From the NCBI RefSeq assembly GCF_001305855.1, contig NZ_LIXZ01000006.1, positions 1 through 64,000 of the forward strand: 64,000 bases of DNA, read 5' to 3'. The translations under genes and the position numbers were made by a program. The stretch is from Rossellomorea vietnamensis. Lineage in GTDB: Bacteria; Bacillota; Bacilli; Bacillales; Bacillaceae_B. The notes beneath the pieces were generated by a model. That model saw nothing but the letters and a program-made list of their open reading frames with translations. It was not told the DNA's origin and ran no database searches. Position 1 is the stretch's first letter. The number at the start of each line of letters is the position of its first letter. Positions 25,788-35,099 of this stretch are shown one piece after another.

Positions 25788-25815
25788 TCATAATCTCCAA
25801 TCGCTAGAATACATT
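25788..25815 (+). promoter_or_regulatory. Candidate sigma-E promoter of the spoIIIA operon
   Basis: TCATAAT, 13 bases, then AATACATT resembles the sigma-E pattern (KMATATW, 13-14 bases, CATACANT) with one -10 mismatch at its first base. It lies about 75 bases before spoIIIAA, an operon known to be sigma-E dependent. Confidence 0.45.
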
Positions 25816-25888
25816 GTATTATCGGGAAACATGTACGAAAGGTTCATGTCTTTCAACCCGAAGTGGAACAAGATTAGGAGGTTTCCAT

Positions 25889-26812
25889 ATGCAAGAAGTT
25901 CTAGCCTTTCTACCCAGCACTATAACTGACAAAGTCCTGTCCCTTCCACAAGATCTGATTGACCGGATAGAAGAAATCAGGGTTCGTACCAGCCGTGTAT
26001 TAGAGGTGACGGCGCGGGGGAAGCCATACTTTCTTCCCTATACTGTGACAGAAGAAGATAGTGAACAGCTCATTAACAAATTATCCCATCATTCATTTTA
26101 TACATTGGAAGAAGAGTTGAAGCGAGGCTATATCACGATTGAAGGCGGACATCGGGTGGGGCTTGCCGGGAAGGTGATTCTTGAAGGCGGAGTTGTGAAG
26201 GGAATTCGCAATCTCGCTTCCTTTAACATCCGGATTGCAAGGGAAAAGCTTGGCATAGCTCAGTCCATCTTTCCATACGTGTATCATGATGGCTGGAAGC
26301 ATACGATGCTGATCGGTTCCCCCCAGACCGGCAAAACGACTCTACTGCGGGATCTCGCCAGGATGATTTCGACGGGAATCCCTGAAAGAAATATTCCTCC
26401 ATTCAAAGTGGGGATCGTCGATGAACGATCCGAGATTGCCGGATGCGTGAACGGCATCCCTCAGCTGATGTTCGGTCCGAGGGTGGACGTGCTGGATGCC
26501 TGTCCAAAGGCTGAGGGCATGATGATGCTCATCCGTTCCATGAGTCCGGATGTTCTGGTCGTCGATGAGATCGGACGGGTGGAGGACGGACAAGCGATTC
26601 AGGAAGCCGTGAATGCCGGTATCACCCTTATCATGACGACGCATGGGTCTTCTTTAAGCGAAGTAAGGAAGAGACCTGTGATCAAGGATATTGTGAATCT
26701 GCAGACGATTGAACGATTCGTGGAACTGAGGAGGGGGGATGAACCGGGTAAGGTCCATGAGGTGTGGGACGAACACGGACAATCTCTTCTGAAAAAAGTG
26801 AGTGTGACATAA
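25889..26812 (+). CDS. spoIIIAA: Stage III sporulation ATPase SpoIIIAA
   Basis: A 307-residue RecA-like/secretion ATPase with Walker A GSPQTGKT (residues 143-150), Walker B VLVVDEIGR and an N-terminal domain. In the mother cell it powers or helps build the SpoIIIA-SpoIIQ channel connecting to the forespore. ATG 25889 follows TTAGGAGG; upstream in-frame ATGs lack a ribosome binding site. First of eight spoIIIA genes; the stop codon touches spoIIIAB. Confidence 0.95.
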   Translation: MQEVLAFLPSTITDKVLSLPQDLIDRIEEIRVRTSRVLEVTARGKPYFLPYTVTEEDSEQLINKLSHHSFYTLEEELKRGYITIEGGHRVGLAGKVILEGGVVKGIRNLASFNIRIAREKLGIAQSIFPYVYHDGWKHTMLIGSPQTGKTTLLRDLARMISTGIPERNIPPFKVGIVDERSEIAGCVNGIPQLMFGPRVDVLDACPKAEGMMMLIRSMSPDVLVVDEIGRVEDGQAIQEAVNAGITLIMTTHGSSLSEVRKRPVIKDIVNLQTIERFVELRRGDEPGKVHEVWDEHGQSLLKKVSVT

Positions 26813-27328
26813 ATGATAAAACTCGTTGGCGCTGTATTTATTCTCCTTTCCACTTCCTGGGCAGGGTTCGAAGCTTCGAAATATTTGACGGAAAGACCAA
26901 GGCAGCTTCGGCTTTTGAAGGTGGCACTTCAGTCATTGGAAGCTGAAATCACCTACAGTCATACCCCTTTGCATGAAGCGACCAGGAAGATTTCCAAACA
27001 GCTGCAAAAGCCTGTCTCCTGGTTTTTTGAAACCTTCTCGAAGAAATTGACTGAGCAGGAGATCTCAGTGAAGAAAGCATGGGAAGAAAGCCTGAATGAT
27101 GTCTGGAAATTAACCGCTTTTAAAGCAGGTGAGTATGAAATTCTGAAGCAATTCGGAGAAAACCTTGGCAGACATGACATGCTGACTCAGCAAAAACATA
27201 TCCAGCTTGCTCTCAAACATCTGGATAGGGAAGAAACAGAAGCGGTTGAAAAGCAGAAGAAATATGAAAAGATGACGAAAAGTTTAGGATTTCTATCAGG
27301 ACTTTTGTTGATCATCCTATTACTCTGA
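26813..27328 (+). CDS. spoIIIAB: Stage III sporulation protein SpoIIIAB
   Basis: A 171-residue protein with an N-terminal hydrophobic helix (residues 3-18), a helical body (GspF-like fold in structures of the family) and a C-terminal membrane segment (GFLSGLLLIILLL). The ATG directly follows the spoIIIAA stop, showing coupling, and there is only a weak ribosome binding site. Part of the mother-cell side of the feeding channel. Confidence 0.94.
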   Translation: MIKLVGAVFILLSTSWAGFEASKYLTERPRQLRLLKVALQSLEAEITYSHTPLHEATRKISKQLQKPVSWFFETFSKKLTEQEISVKKAWEESLNDVWKLTAFKAGEYEILKQFGENLGRHDMLTQQKHIQLALKHLDREETEAVEKQKKYEKMTKSLGFLSGLLLIILLL

Positions 27329-27377
27329 CTTGCAGCCTGATAACGGATGAGGCTTAGAAACCAGGAGGGAAACAAAT

Positions 27378-27584
27378 ATGGGAATTGACGTGGATATTAT
27401 TTTCAAGATTGCCGGAGTAGGGATTGTCGTCGCCTTTTTGCATACGATTTTAGATCAGGTAGGGAAGAAGGAATATGCCCAGTGGGTGACATTATTCGGA
27501 TTCATCTACATCTTGTTCATGGTGGCTTCGATTGTCGATGATTTGTTCCAGAAGATAAAATCGGTCTTCTTGTATCAAGGATAA
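27378..27584 (+). CDS. spoIIIAC: Stage III sporulation protein SpoIIIAC
   Basis: A 68-residue membrane protein with two spans (about 8-27 and 35-55): MGIDVDIIFKIAGVGIVVAFLHTILDQ. It matches SpoIIIAC closely and shares sequence with SpoIIIAD. CCAGGAGGG precedes the ATG. Component of the SpoIIIA membrane complex. Confidence 0.95.
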   Translation: MGIDVDIIFKIAGVGIVVAFLHTILDQVGKKEYAQWVTLFGFIYILFMVASIVDDLFQKIKSVFLYQG

Positions 27585-27597
27585 GGGGGCGTCCGCG

Positions 27598-27990
27598 ATT
27601 GAAATCATCCAAATTGTAGGTATTGCACTGGTTGCGACTTTCCTTGCTTTGATCGTAAAGGAGCAAAAACCTAATTTTGCTTTCCTGCTCATTGTGTTTA
27701 CAGGGTGTACGATTTTTTTATTTCTTATTGATCAAATTTATTCCATCATTCATATGATTGAGAAATTGGCTGCAAACGCAAACGTGAACATGGTGTATGT
27801 GGAAACCATCCTTAAGATCATCGGCATCGCTTACATAGCGGAATTCGCTTCACACATTACGAAAGATGCCGGTCAGGGGGCACTGGCAGCGAAAGTGGAG
27901 CTTGCCGGAAAGATATTAATATTGGCAATGGCTGTCCCCATTCTGACAGTCATCATTGAAACGATCATCAATATGATTCCAACTGGATAA
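27598..27990 (+). CDS. spoIIIAD: Stage III sporulation protein SpoIIIAD (probable ATT start)
   Basis: The homologous N-terminus IEIIQIVGIALVATFLALIVKEQKP begins at ATT 27598, 7 bases after AAGGGGGC, with no in-frame ATG, GTG or TTG at that place; the first is TTG 27649, which would delete the first transmembrane helix. B. subtilis SpoIIIAD starts MQIDIVQIVG, two residues longer. About 130 residues with four hydrophobic segments. An AUU start or a one-base loss (a TTG overlaps out of frame at 27599) are the options. Structural part of the channel. Confidence 0.85.
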   Translation: MEIIQIVGIALVATFLALIVKEQKPNFAFLLIVFTGCTIFLFLIDQIYSIIHMIEKLAANANVNMVYVETILKIIGIAYIAEFASHITKDAGQGALAAKVELAGKILILAMAVPILTVIIETIINMIPTG

Positions 27991-28014
27991 GTGAAACGTT
28001 AAGAGGTGGAATGA

Positions 28015-29214
28015 ATGTTGCAATTATATCGGATACTCGTCACAGCACTCGTTATCTTTTTCCTCGCAGCCTCAAGTGGACAAGCAGAAGAAGGAGAGGG
28101 ACAGAGTCCTCCAGACACAACGATTCAGCAGGAAATGATCGATGCGCAGCTGGACCGGTTAGGCGTTGAAGAATTGACGGGATACTGGAATAGTATCGTG
28201 GATCAATACGGGGGCTATCTTCCCGAAAGTCAAAAAGGCAGTTTGATCGATTTCATGAAAGGTGAGAAAGAGTTCTCATTTAAGGCATGGTTCAGCGGAA
28301 TCTTCAAATTTGCCTTTCAGGAGCTTGTGATGAATGGAAAATTATTGGGGACCCTGATCATGCTCACGATCTTCAGCATGTTTCTCCAGTCGCTGCAGAA
28401 TGCTTTCGAAGGAGGAAGCGTCAGCAAGGTGGCATACAGCATCATTTTCATGGTGCTGATCATCATCGCCCTGAATAGTTTTCATGTAGCAATCGACTAC
28501 ACCCGGGATGCCATCTCAACCATGGTTCATTTCATCATCGCCCTTATCCCACTTCTTCTTGCCCTCATTGCCGCTTCAGGAGGCGTGGTTTCGGCAGCTT
28601 TCTTTCATCCCGTCATCATTTTCCTGATGAATACAAGCGGCTTACTCATTCAAAATGTCGTGCTGCCTCTTTTATTCTTATCTGCCCTTCTGAGCATTGT
28701 AAGCACCCTTTCCAGTCATTATAAAGTGACTCAGTTGGCTCAGCTATTGAGAACCTGGAGCATCGGTCTGTTAGGGGCGTTCATGACGGTCTTTCTAGGG
28801 GTGATATCCGTACAGGGTGCAACAGCCGCCGTGACGGACGGAATCACGATCCGCACGGCGAAATTCGTGACAGGCAACTTTGTTCCGGTCATCGGGAGGA
28901 TGTTCACGGACGCTACTGATACCGTAATAAGCGCATCGGTCTTACTAAAAAATACAGTGGGAATAGCAGGTGTTGCCATCGTATTGATCATTGCAGCCTT
29001 TCCGGCCATCAAGATTTTGATGATTGCATTTATATATAAACTGGCTGCCGCTCTCCTTCAACCTCTCGGGGGAGGACCGGTGATTGAATGCCTGGATACG
29101 ATCGCAAAGAGTGTGATTTATGTCTTTGCGGCCCTGGCCATCGTGTCCTTTATGTTTTTCTTAAGTCTTACCGTCATCATTGCAGCCGGAAATATTACGA
29201 TGATGATGCGATAA
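28015..29214 (+). CDS. spoIIIAE: Stage III sporulation protein SpoIIIAE
   Basis: A 399-residue polytopic membrane protein with an N-terminal signal-like segment ending in SSGQAEEGEG (residues 1-28), an acidic region, and about eight hydrophobic helices from residue 105 onward. It is the largest membrane subunit of the SpoIIIA complex. AGAGGTGG precedes the ATG. Followed 12 bases later by spoIIIAF. Confidence 0.95.
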   Translation: MLQLYRILVTALVIFFLAASSGQAEEGEGQSPPDTTIQQEMIDAQLDRLGVEELTGYWNSIVDQYGGYLPESQKGSLIDFMKGEKEFSFKAWFSGIFKFAFQELVMNGKLLGTLIMLTIFSMFLQSLQNAFEGGSVSKVAYSIIFMVLIIIALNSFHVAIDYTRDAISTMVHFIIALIPLLLALIAASGGVVSAAFFHPVIIFLMNTSGLLIQNVVLPLLFLSALLSIVSTLSSHYKVTQLAQLLRTWSIGLLGAFMTVFLGVISVQGATAAVTDGITIRTAKFVTGNFVPVIGRMFTDATDTVISASVLLKNTVGIAGVAIVLIIAAFPAIKILMIAFIYKLAAALLQPLGGGPVIECLDTIAKSVIYVFAALAIVSFMFFLSLTVIIAAGNITMMMR

Positions 29215-29226
29215 GGAGGACCCGTC

Positions 29227-29856
29227 ATGTCATTTCTAACCGATTGGATAACAAATATCATTATTTTTGTTCTCTTAGCCACCGTCATTGACATGCTGCT
29301 CCCAAGCTCCAACATGCAGAAATATGCCAAAATCGTGACGGGATTATTATTGATCACCATCATCCTCACACCCCTCTTTAAATTGATGTCCACGGATTTT
29401 GATGAGGTGATGAATTCAATCGATTTAAATGGTCCTTCTCAGAATAAATCGATGGAAAATGAAATAGAAATGAAGAAAAAAGAAATACAAGCCTCACAAC
29501 GTGCATATATTTTAGAACAGATGGCTGTCCAAATGAAACAACAAGCAGAAAAGGAGATGATGGATGAACACGGCAAAGTCATTGAGAAGGTGACCATACA
29601 AGCTGATGACGTAGAGAATCTTCCAGACAGTATTACAGAAGTGTCAGTGATCGTGAAAGAAAAGGAAAGTGAACAAGACAGCACGATTGAAACAGTCCGA
29701 AACGTGGAGATCGATACGGGTTCTGAAGCGAGAAAGAAAACATCCGACGAAGATACGTCCCAACTGGCCTCCTCACTAGCCGAACAATGGAATCTATCAC
29801 AAGACAAAATAATCATTACAGTTGAAGGGGGGACTGGGGAAGCGAATGAACTTTAA
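29227..29856 (+). CDS. spoIIIAF: Stage III sporulation protein SpoIIIAF
   Basis: A 209-residue protein with two N-terminal membrane helices (about 9-26 and 37-54), then a charged coiled-coil region and a small C-terminal ring-building-like domain (VTIQADDVENLPDSITEVSVIVKE). AAGGAGG precedes the ATG. Overlaps spoIIIAG by 11 bases. Confidence 0.94.
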   Translation: MSFLTDWITNIIIFVLLATVIDMLLPSSNMQKYAKIVTGLLLITIILTPLFKLMSTDFDEVMNSIDLNGPSQNKSMENEIEMKKKEIQASQRAYILEQMAVQMKQQAEKEMMDEHGKVIEKVTIQADDVENLPDSITEVSVIVKEKESEQDSTIETVRNVEIDTGSEARKKTSDEDTSQLASSLAEQWNLSQDKIIITVEGGTGEANEL

Positions 29857-30499
29857 TAAAGGTCCGCTGAACATGTTGAAGGAATGGTTATCAAAGGAAG
29901 ACGCAAACTCTCCGCCCAGTGGAAAAAAAGGCAAAAGGCTGCATTATTTTCTCATAGTGCTCCTCGTAGGAGTGGCATTCATGCTGATCAGCGATCTGTG
30001 GGGCGGGGATAAAGGGCTTGAGGTTGCAAAGCAGGTGGATGGAGGAACCCCTGAAGAGGTGGCTGCATTCGGATCCGGTGAAAAGGAGTCGGATGGTTCC
30101 ATGAGGGGGTATGAAGATCGATACGAGAATCAGTTGAAAGAAGCCCTTGATCAAATCGTAGGGGTCAGCGACGTATATGTCGTGGTCAATGTGGAGGCAA
30201 CGGAATCAAAAGTATATGAGAAGAATGAATCGACAAAAATACAATCCACTGACGAAGAAGATAAAGAAGGTGGGAAGAGGTCGATAGAAGATAAATCCCG
30301 GGAAGAAGAAATCGTCATCGTGAACAACGGTGAGAAAGAAGTTCCCATTGTGAAAGAAATAAAAAAACCTAAAGTCACCGGTGTCCTTGTAGTAGCAAAG
30401 GGAGCCGATAACATACAAATCAAAAAATGGATTATAGAGGCTGTCACCCGTGCCCTTGACGTTCCAAGTCACCGGGTATCGGTCCTGCCCAAACAATAA
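29846..30499 (+). CDS. spoIIIAG: Stage III sporulation protein SpoIIIAG
   Basis: A 217-residue single-span protein (helix about residues 32-52: LHYFLIVLLVGVAFMLISDLWG) whose outer part contains a ring-building motif; in B. subtilis SpoIIIAG forms a large ring in the intermembrane space. The Glu/Lys-rich insertion (TESKVYEKNESTKIQST...EEEIVIVNNGEKEVP) matches the beta-barrel insert of the family. ATG 29846 is chosen to give the conserved N-terminus MNFNKGPLNMLKEWL. Confidence 0.94.
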   Translation: MNFNKGPLNMLKEWLSKEDANSPPSGKKGKRLHYFLIVLLVGVAFMLISDLWGGDKGLEVAKQVDGGTPEEVAAFGSGEKESDGSMRGYEDRYENQLKEALDQIVGVSDVYVVVNVEATESKVYEKNESTKIQSTDEEDKEGGKRSIEDKSREEEIVIVNNGEKEVPIVKEIKKPKVTGVLVVAKGADNIQIKKWIIEAVTRALDVPSHRVSVLPKQ

Positions 30500-30513
30500 G
30501 GGGGAAATGATAG

Positions 30514-31068
30514 ATGTTACTTAAAAAACAAACGGTTTGGTTATTAACGATGTTGAGTCTTGTGATCGTCCTTTCGGTTTACTACATTACGTCACCAACA
30601 CAACAAGCGACAGATATGGCTTATCAGGAAAAGGATGGGAAAGAGCAGGCAAAAGGTGGAGATAAAGAGACAATGTCAGGCAATGACATGGAAGTCGTGA
30701 CCGATGCCGCCGGAAACGAAATGTTCGAAGCATTGCGTATCGAAGTGACAGACCAACGTGATCAGCTTCGTGAAGAGCTGGAAGCGAAGGTAGCAAATGC
30801 CGATGTTTCAGCAGAAGAAAAGAGCGCAGCCTATGAGCAAATGGAAAACCTTCGTGAGTTAGCCATGACGGAATCCGTCCTGGAAACGATGATTAAAACG
30901 ATGGGCTATGAGGATGCACTTGTCAGAGCGAACGGAGAGAACATCCGGATCACAGTGAAATCAGACAAAGAGCACTCTAAAGCGGATGCCAATGAAATCA
31001 TCCGACTGGTGATGAGTGAAGTGGGACAAATGAAGCCGGTTGCAGTGGAATTCCAGCCGGCAAACTAA
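30514..31068 (+). CDS. spoIIIAH: Stage III sporulation protein SpoIIIAH
   Basis: A 184-residue protein with one N-terminal membrane helix (residues 7-26) and an extracellular ring-building domain (about 80-182) that binds forespore SpoIIQ across the intermembrane space. AGGGGG precedes ATG 30514. Last gene of the operon, followed by a weak terminator. Confidence 0.95.
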   Translation: MLLKKQTVWLLTMLSLVIVLSVYYITSPTQQATDMAYQEKDGKEQAKGGDKETMSGNDMEVVTDAAGNEMFEALRIEVTDQRDQLREELEAKVANADVSAEEKSAAYEQMENLRELAMTESVLETMIKTMGYEDALVRANGENIRITVKSDKEHSKADANEIIRLVMSEVGQMKPVAVEFQPAN

Positions 31069-31086
31069 ACGGATCCAGAACCTGGT

Positions 31087-31118
31087 GCCGCCTAAAGCAG
31101 ACCCTTTAGGCGGCTTAT
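31087..31118 (+). terminator. spoIIIA operon terminator (weak T-run)
   Basis: The stem GCCGCCTAAAG/CTTTAGGCGGC with a 6-base loop is followed by TTATTTAT rather than a solid T-run. Confidence 0.6.
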
Positions 31119-31263
31119 TTATGTGTCTACCAGGAAATGTCCCTTACAATCCCTTTTCAACATAAAAATGAAAAATCCTTTTCTATTATTTTATTTTTTA
31201 TCGAAAAAGGTCTAGAATAGAGGTAGAGTTGTATGCGCTTAACAGGATGGTAGGAATCGCATA

Positions 31264-31312
31264 TTGAATTTATATGAGGTATTATCGTATGATGTTAGTA
31301 GCTAGTCATAAT
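31264..31312 (+). promoter_or_regulatory. accBC promoter with FapR-like operator
   Basis: A sigma-A promoter TTGAAT (31264-31269), 18 bases, TATGAT (31288-31293) is overlapped at its expected start point by TTAGTAGCTAGTCATAAT (31295-31312), close to the FapR operator pattern TTAGTACCTAGTC-TAAT. FapR represses fatty-acid synthesis genes and is released by malonyl-CoA, the product of the enzyme encoded here. The assignment rests on remembered consensus. Confidence 0.5.
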
Positions 31313-31340
31313 TTTTTAAACTATAAGAGGGGTGTCAACA

Positions 31341-31844
31341 GTGTTGAAAATTCAAGAAATTCGCGAAATAATCAAACTCGTAGATCAATCCAGTGTTGAA
31401 GAGTTTACATACGAGCATGATGGTTCGAAGATTAACCTAAAGAAAAATAATGGTGTAACGGTTTCTGCCCAACCCGCGGTACAAGCAGTGGAAGAAGTGA
31501 AACCTGCAGCCCAGGCGGTACAGCAGGCACCAGTGCAGGATGCTGCCCCTTCTGCAAAAGCAGAGGAAAAGGAAGCTCCTCAAGCACAAGTAGAGGATGC
31601 AAACCTACATAAAATCACGTCTCCGATGGTCGGGACGTTCTATGAATCTTCTTCACCTGAATCAGGTCCATATGTAAAAGTCGGAGATAAAGTCGATGAA
31701 AGCTCAGTCGTGTGCATCGTAGAAGCGATGAAACTATTTAATGAGATCGAAGCCGAAGCAAAAGGTGAAATCGTAGAAATACTAGTAAAAGACGGTCAAT
31801 TAGTGGAATATGGTCAGCCGTTATTCTTGGTTAAACCTGAATAA
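31341..31844 (+). CDS. accB: Biotin carboxyl carrier protein of acetyl-CoA carboxylase
   Basis: A 167-residue AccB. N-terminal helix [13 protein letters not shown], a Pro/Ala/Gln-rich flexible linker (residues 40-85), then the biotinyl domain with Lys131 in the EAMKL motif. It carries CO2 from AccC to the carboxyltransferase. GTG 31341 is chosen: AGGGG is 8-9 bases upstream and the next codon (TTG) gives the usual 'ML' start; GTG 31332 overlaps the ribosome binding site. Followed 15 bases later by accC. Confidence 0.94.
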   Translation: MLKIQEIREIIKLVDQSSVEEFTYEHDGSKINLKKNNGVTVSAQPAVQAVEEVKPAAQAVQQAPVQDAAPSAKAEEKEAPQAQVEDANLHKITSPMVGTFYESSSPESGPYVKVGDKVDESSVVCIVEAMKLFNEIEAEAKGEIVEILVKDGQLVEYGQPLFLVKPE

Positions 31845-31859
31845 GGAGCGAAAATAGAT

Positions 31860-33212
31860 ATGATAAAAAAGGTACTAATCGCCAATCGAGGAGAAATTGC
31901 TGTACGTATCATTCGTGCATGCCGAGATTTAGGAATTGAAAGTGTAGCCGTTTATTCTGAAGCAGACAAAGAGGCACTTCATGTTCAATTAGCGGATGAA
32001 GCTTATTGCATCGGACCTACTGCATCAAAAGACAGCTACCTGAATTTCACAAACATCATTAGCGTGGCAAAACTGACAGATTGTGATGCCATCCACCCGG
32101 GTTACGGATTTCTAGCCGAGAACTCTGATTTTGCAGAGCTGTGCCGTGATTGCAACATCATCTTCATCGGACCTTCACCTGAAGCCATCTCCAAGATGGG
32201 GACGAAAGACGTGGCTCGTGAAACAATGAGGGAAGCAGGCGTTCCGATTGTACCTGGTTCAAAAGGCATTGTGAAGGATGCAGATGATGCGGTTCAGCTT
32301 GCAGAATCCATGGGTTACCCCGTCATCATCAAAGCCACTGCCGGTGGTGGAGGAAAAGGGATCCGGGTCGCGAAAAGTCAGGAAGAGCTTATCAAAGGGG
32401 TGACGATCACCCAGCAGGAAGCCATGACCGCATTCGGAAACCCTGGTGTATATATCGAGAAGTTCATCGAGGACTTCAGGCACGTGGAAATTCAGGTTCT
32501 AGCTGATAACTTCGGAAACGTGATCCACCTTGGTGAGCGGGACTGTACGATTCAACGCCGCCTTCAAAAACTGATTGAAGAAACACCGTCACCTGCTTTA
32601 ACAGAAGAGAATCGTGTTAAGATGGGGGAAGCGGCAGTAAAAGCAGCCAAAGCGGTTGATTATACAGGTGCCGGCACGGTAGAATTTATATATGACTACG
32701 TTAATCAATCATTCTATTTTATGGAAATGAATACGCGTATCCAGGTGGAACATCCTGTAACCGAACAAGTAACAGGTGTCGATTTGATTAAGGAACAGAT
32801 TCTCGTGGCATCAGGAGAAAAGCTTTCTCTTACACAAGAAGAAGTAACATTCACAGGCTGGGCCATCGAATGCCGTATCAATGCAGAGAATCCAGAGAAG
32901 AATTTCATGCCTTCAGCGGGCCGGATCGAAATGTATCTTCCACCGGGCGGTATTGGCGTAAGAGTCGACTCAGCCGCATATCCTGGTTATATGATCCCTC
33001 CATATTACGATAGCATGATTGCCAAAGTGATAACCTATGGAGCGACACGTGAAGAAGCTATTTCAAGGATGAAACGGGCTCTAAGTGAATTTGTGGTAGA
33101 AGGTATACACACGACCATTCCGTTCCATCTGAGATTATTAGATCATGAAATCTTTGTAGGCGGGGAATTCAATACGAAATTCTTAGAAAAATATGAAGTG
33201 ATGAAATCCTAG
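31860..33212 (+). CDS. accC: Acetyl-CoA carboxylase, biotin carboxylase subunit
   Basis: A 450-residue ATP-grasp enzyme that carboxylates biotin on AccB. It has the N-terminal [23 protein letters not shown], the glycine-rich loop [31 protein letters not shown] and the catalytic [21 protein letters not shown] precedes the ATG. Forms an operon with accB; yqhY follows closely, as in B. subtilis. Confidence 0.97.
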   Translation: MIKKVLIANRGEIAVRIIRACRDLGIESVAVYSEADKEALHVQLADEAYCIGPTASKDSYLNFTNIISVAKLTDCDAIHPGYGFLAENSDFAELCRDCNIIFIGPSPEAISKMGTKDVARETMREAGVPIVPGSKGIVKDADDAVQLAESMGYPVIIKATAGGGGKGIRVAKSQEELIKGVTITQQEAMTAFGNPGVYIEKFIEDFRHVEIQVLADNFGNVIHLGERDCTIQRRLQKLIEETPSPALTEENRVKMGEAAVKAAKAVDYTGAGTVEFIYDYVNQSFYFMEMNTRIQVEHPVTEQVTGVDLIKEQILVASGEKLSLTQEEVTFTGWAIECRINAENPEKNFMPSAGRIEMYLPPGGIGVRVDSAAYPGYMIPPYYDSMIAKVITYGATREEAISRMKRALSEFVVEGIHTTIPFHLRLLDHEIFVGGEFNTKFLEKYEVMKS

Positions 33213-33235
33213 TGTGAATTCAGGAGGTGCCTTAC

Positions 33236-33646
33236 ATGGCGGAAAATCAAAACCTTTTACAAATGTCTCACGGTAAAGACGGTCTTGGGAAAATTGAAAT
33301 CGCACCTGAAGTGATTGAAGTAATCGCAAGTATCGCCGCGTCAGAAGTCGAAGGCGTATCCCAAATGCGCGGAAACTTCGCAACAGGTGTCGTCGAACGT
33401 CTCGGAAAGAAAAACCACGGTAAGGGTGTCAAAGTGGAACTGGCCGAAGAAGGAATCATCGTGGATGTATACTGCATCATGAAATTCGGTGTAGCCATCC
33501 CGACGGTCGCTCAAAAGATCCAGGACAACATCCGTCAAGCATTGCTTAACATGACTGCTCTCGAAGCAGACGAAGTGAATGTTCATATCGTTGGCGTTCA
33601 ATTTGAAAACCAGAAGTTTGAAGCTGAAATTGAAGACGAAATGTAA
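33236..33646 (+). CDS. yqhY: Asp23/Gls24 family protein YqhY
   Basis: A 136-residue alkaline-shock (Asp23/DUF322) protein with GKIEIAPEVIEVIASIAASEVEGV and a beta-rich middle (VDVYCIMKFGVAIPTVAQKIQDNI). ATG 33236 follows AGGAGGTG; the GTG at 33227 is part of the ribosome binding site. Downstream of accBC in many Firmicutes; in B. subtilis deletions are reported to affect acetyl-CoA carboxylase activity, so a modulating role is plausible. Confidence 0.9.
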   Translation: MAENQNLLQMSHGKDGLGKIEIAPEVIEVIASIAASEVEGVSQMRGNFATGVVERLGKKNHGKGVKVELAEEGIIVDVYCIMKFGVAIPTVAQKIQDNIRQALLNMTALEADEVNVHIVGVQFENQKFEAEIEDEM

Positions 33647-33650
33647 TGGA

Positions 33651-33683
33651 GAAGGACGGTCCTTTAGGGGGCCGTTCTTTTTT
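33651..33683 (+). terminator. Terminator after yqhY
   Basis: An imperfect stem GGACGGTCC/GGGCCGTTC with a 6-base loop, followed by six Ts. Confidence 0.65.
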
Positions 33684-33800
33684 GTGTCCTCCGTTTTCTT
33701 TTCTGAATATTGATTTTTTTAGATACGCGTGCGTAATGCCCTTGGTTTGTGCTATTATCAAAGGTATGAAAATTGATGGAGTTAAAGGAGTAAATATAAG

Positions 33801-34187
33801 ATGAAGAGAAGAGTTGCCCGTGAAAAGGCTTTACAGGCGTTATTTCAAATAGATATGAGTGGGATTGAGCCGGAGGTTGCGCTAAGGAACGTGCTGGAGG
33901 AAGAGGAGAAGATGGATGCGTATCTTGAGCAGATTGTTCTCGGCTTCATAGAGAATCAGGAACGGATTGATGGACATATTCGTGAGAACCTGGAGAAATG
34001 GTCTTTTGACCGTCTGGCAAAAGTCGATCGCAATATTCTGCGTTTAGGGGTTTACGAGCTTCTGTTTGTAGAAGACGTTCCGAATAAAGTGGTCATTAAT
34101 GAAGCGGTTGAAATAGCAAAGATCTTTGGTGATGATCAATCAAGTAAATTTATCAATGGTGTCCTTTCAAAGGTAAGTCAATCTTAA
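33801..34187 (+). CDS. nusB: Transcription antitermination factor NusB
   Basis: A 128-residue all-helical RNA-binding protein (MKRRVAREKALQALFQIDM..., LRLGVYELLFVEDVPNKVVINEAVEIAK...FINGVLSK) that, with NusE, binds boxA during rRNA antitermination. GGAGTTAAAGGAG lies before the ATG. Starts the nusB-folD-xseAB-ispA cluster. Confidence 0.96.
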   Translation: MKRRVAREKALQALFQIDMSGIEPEVALRNVLEEEEKMDAYLEQIVLGFIENQERIDGHIRENLEKWSFDRLAKVDRNILRLGVYELLFVEDVPNKVVINEAVEIAKIFGDDQSSKFINGVLSKVSQS

Positions 34188-34207
34188 CAATGTAAGGGGG
34201 CGAGAGA

Positions 34208-35074
34208 ATGTCAGCTTCTATAATTGATGGCAAGCTCATTGCAGATCATTATCGGCAGCAATTAAAGAGTCAGATTGAACAGCTGAAGGATCAGGAAGTC
34301 ATACCGGGCCTCGCTGTCATCCTGGTTGGTGATAACCATGCCTCTCATTCTTATGTAAAAATGAAGAGGAAAGCATGCAGTAATCTTGGGATCCATTCAG
34401 AGCTTTATTTATATGAATCCACTCTTACACAGGAAGAGTTGCTTGGGAAAATCAGAGAATTGAATGAACAGGACCACATTCATGGAATTCTCGTTCAACT
34501 TCCCCTGCCGGAACATATCAACCCGATTACCGTGATTGAAACGATATCTCCATCGAAGGATGTGGACGGCTTTCATCCAGTTTCCATTGGGAAAATGGTG
34601 ACGAATCAAGATACTTTCTATTCCTGTACACCACTAGGAATTATGAAGATGCTTGAATATGAAAACATTTCGGTGGAAGGAAAACATGTCGTCATCTTAG
34701 GGCGAAGTAACATTGTCGGTAAACCGGCAGGTCACTTATTCCTGAATCGGAATGCAACAGTGACGTTTTGTCACTCGAAAACGGCCAATATGTCTTCCTT
34801 CACAAAGCAGGCGGATATTATCGTTTCTGCCGTAGGCAAAGCGAATCTGATTGGTGCTGAAGACATCAAACCCGGAGCTGTGGTTATAGATGTAGGCATG
34901 AATCGCAACGAAGATGGAAAGCTGTGCGGTGACGTGAATTTTGCGGAAGTAAAGGAAAAAGCAGGGAAAATCACACCTGTTCCCGGTGGAGTCGGCCCGA
35001 TGACCATCACCATGCTTCTCTATAATACAGTGAAGTCTGCAGAATGGGCTCTCCGGAATCGCCAAAACGGTTAA
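34208..35074 (+). CDS. folD: Bifunctional methylenetetrahydrofolate dehydrogenase/cyclohydrolase
   Basis: A 288-residue FolD that interconverts 5,10-methylene- and 10-formyl-tetrahydrofolate with NADP. Catalytic Tyr/Lys lie in SHSYVKMKRKAC, GILVQLPLPEHI and VDGFHP are conserved, the Rossmann motif is GRSNIVGKPAGH, and PGGVGPMT is near the end. It takes one-carbon units such as those made by the gcv enzymes. AAGGGGGCG precedes the ATG. Confidence 0.97.
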   Translation: MSASIIDGKLIADHYRQQLKSQIEQLKDQEVIPGLAVILVGDNHASHSYVKMKRKACSNLGIHSELYLYESTLTQEELLGKIRELNEQDHIHGILVQLPLPEHINPITVIETISPSKDVDGFHPVSIGKMVTNQDTFYSCTPLGIMKMLEYENISVEGKHVVILGRSNIVGKPAGHLFLNRNATVTFCHSKTANMSSFTKQADIIVSAVGKANLIGAEDIKPGAVVIDVGMNRNEDGKLCGDVNFAEVKEKAGKITPVPGGVGPMTITMLLYNTVKSAEWALRNRQNG

Positions 35075-35099
35075 AAAATAGTACAATATACGTAACAAA

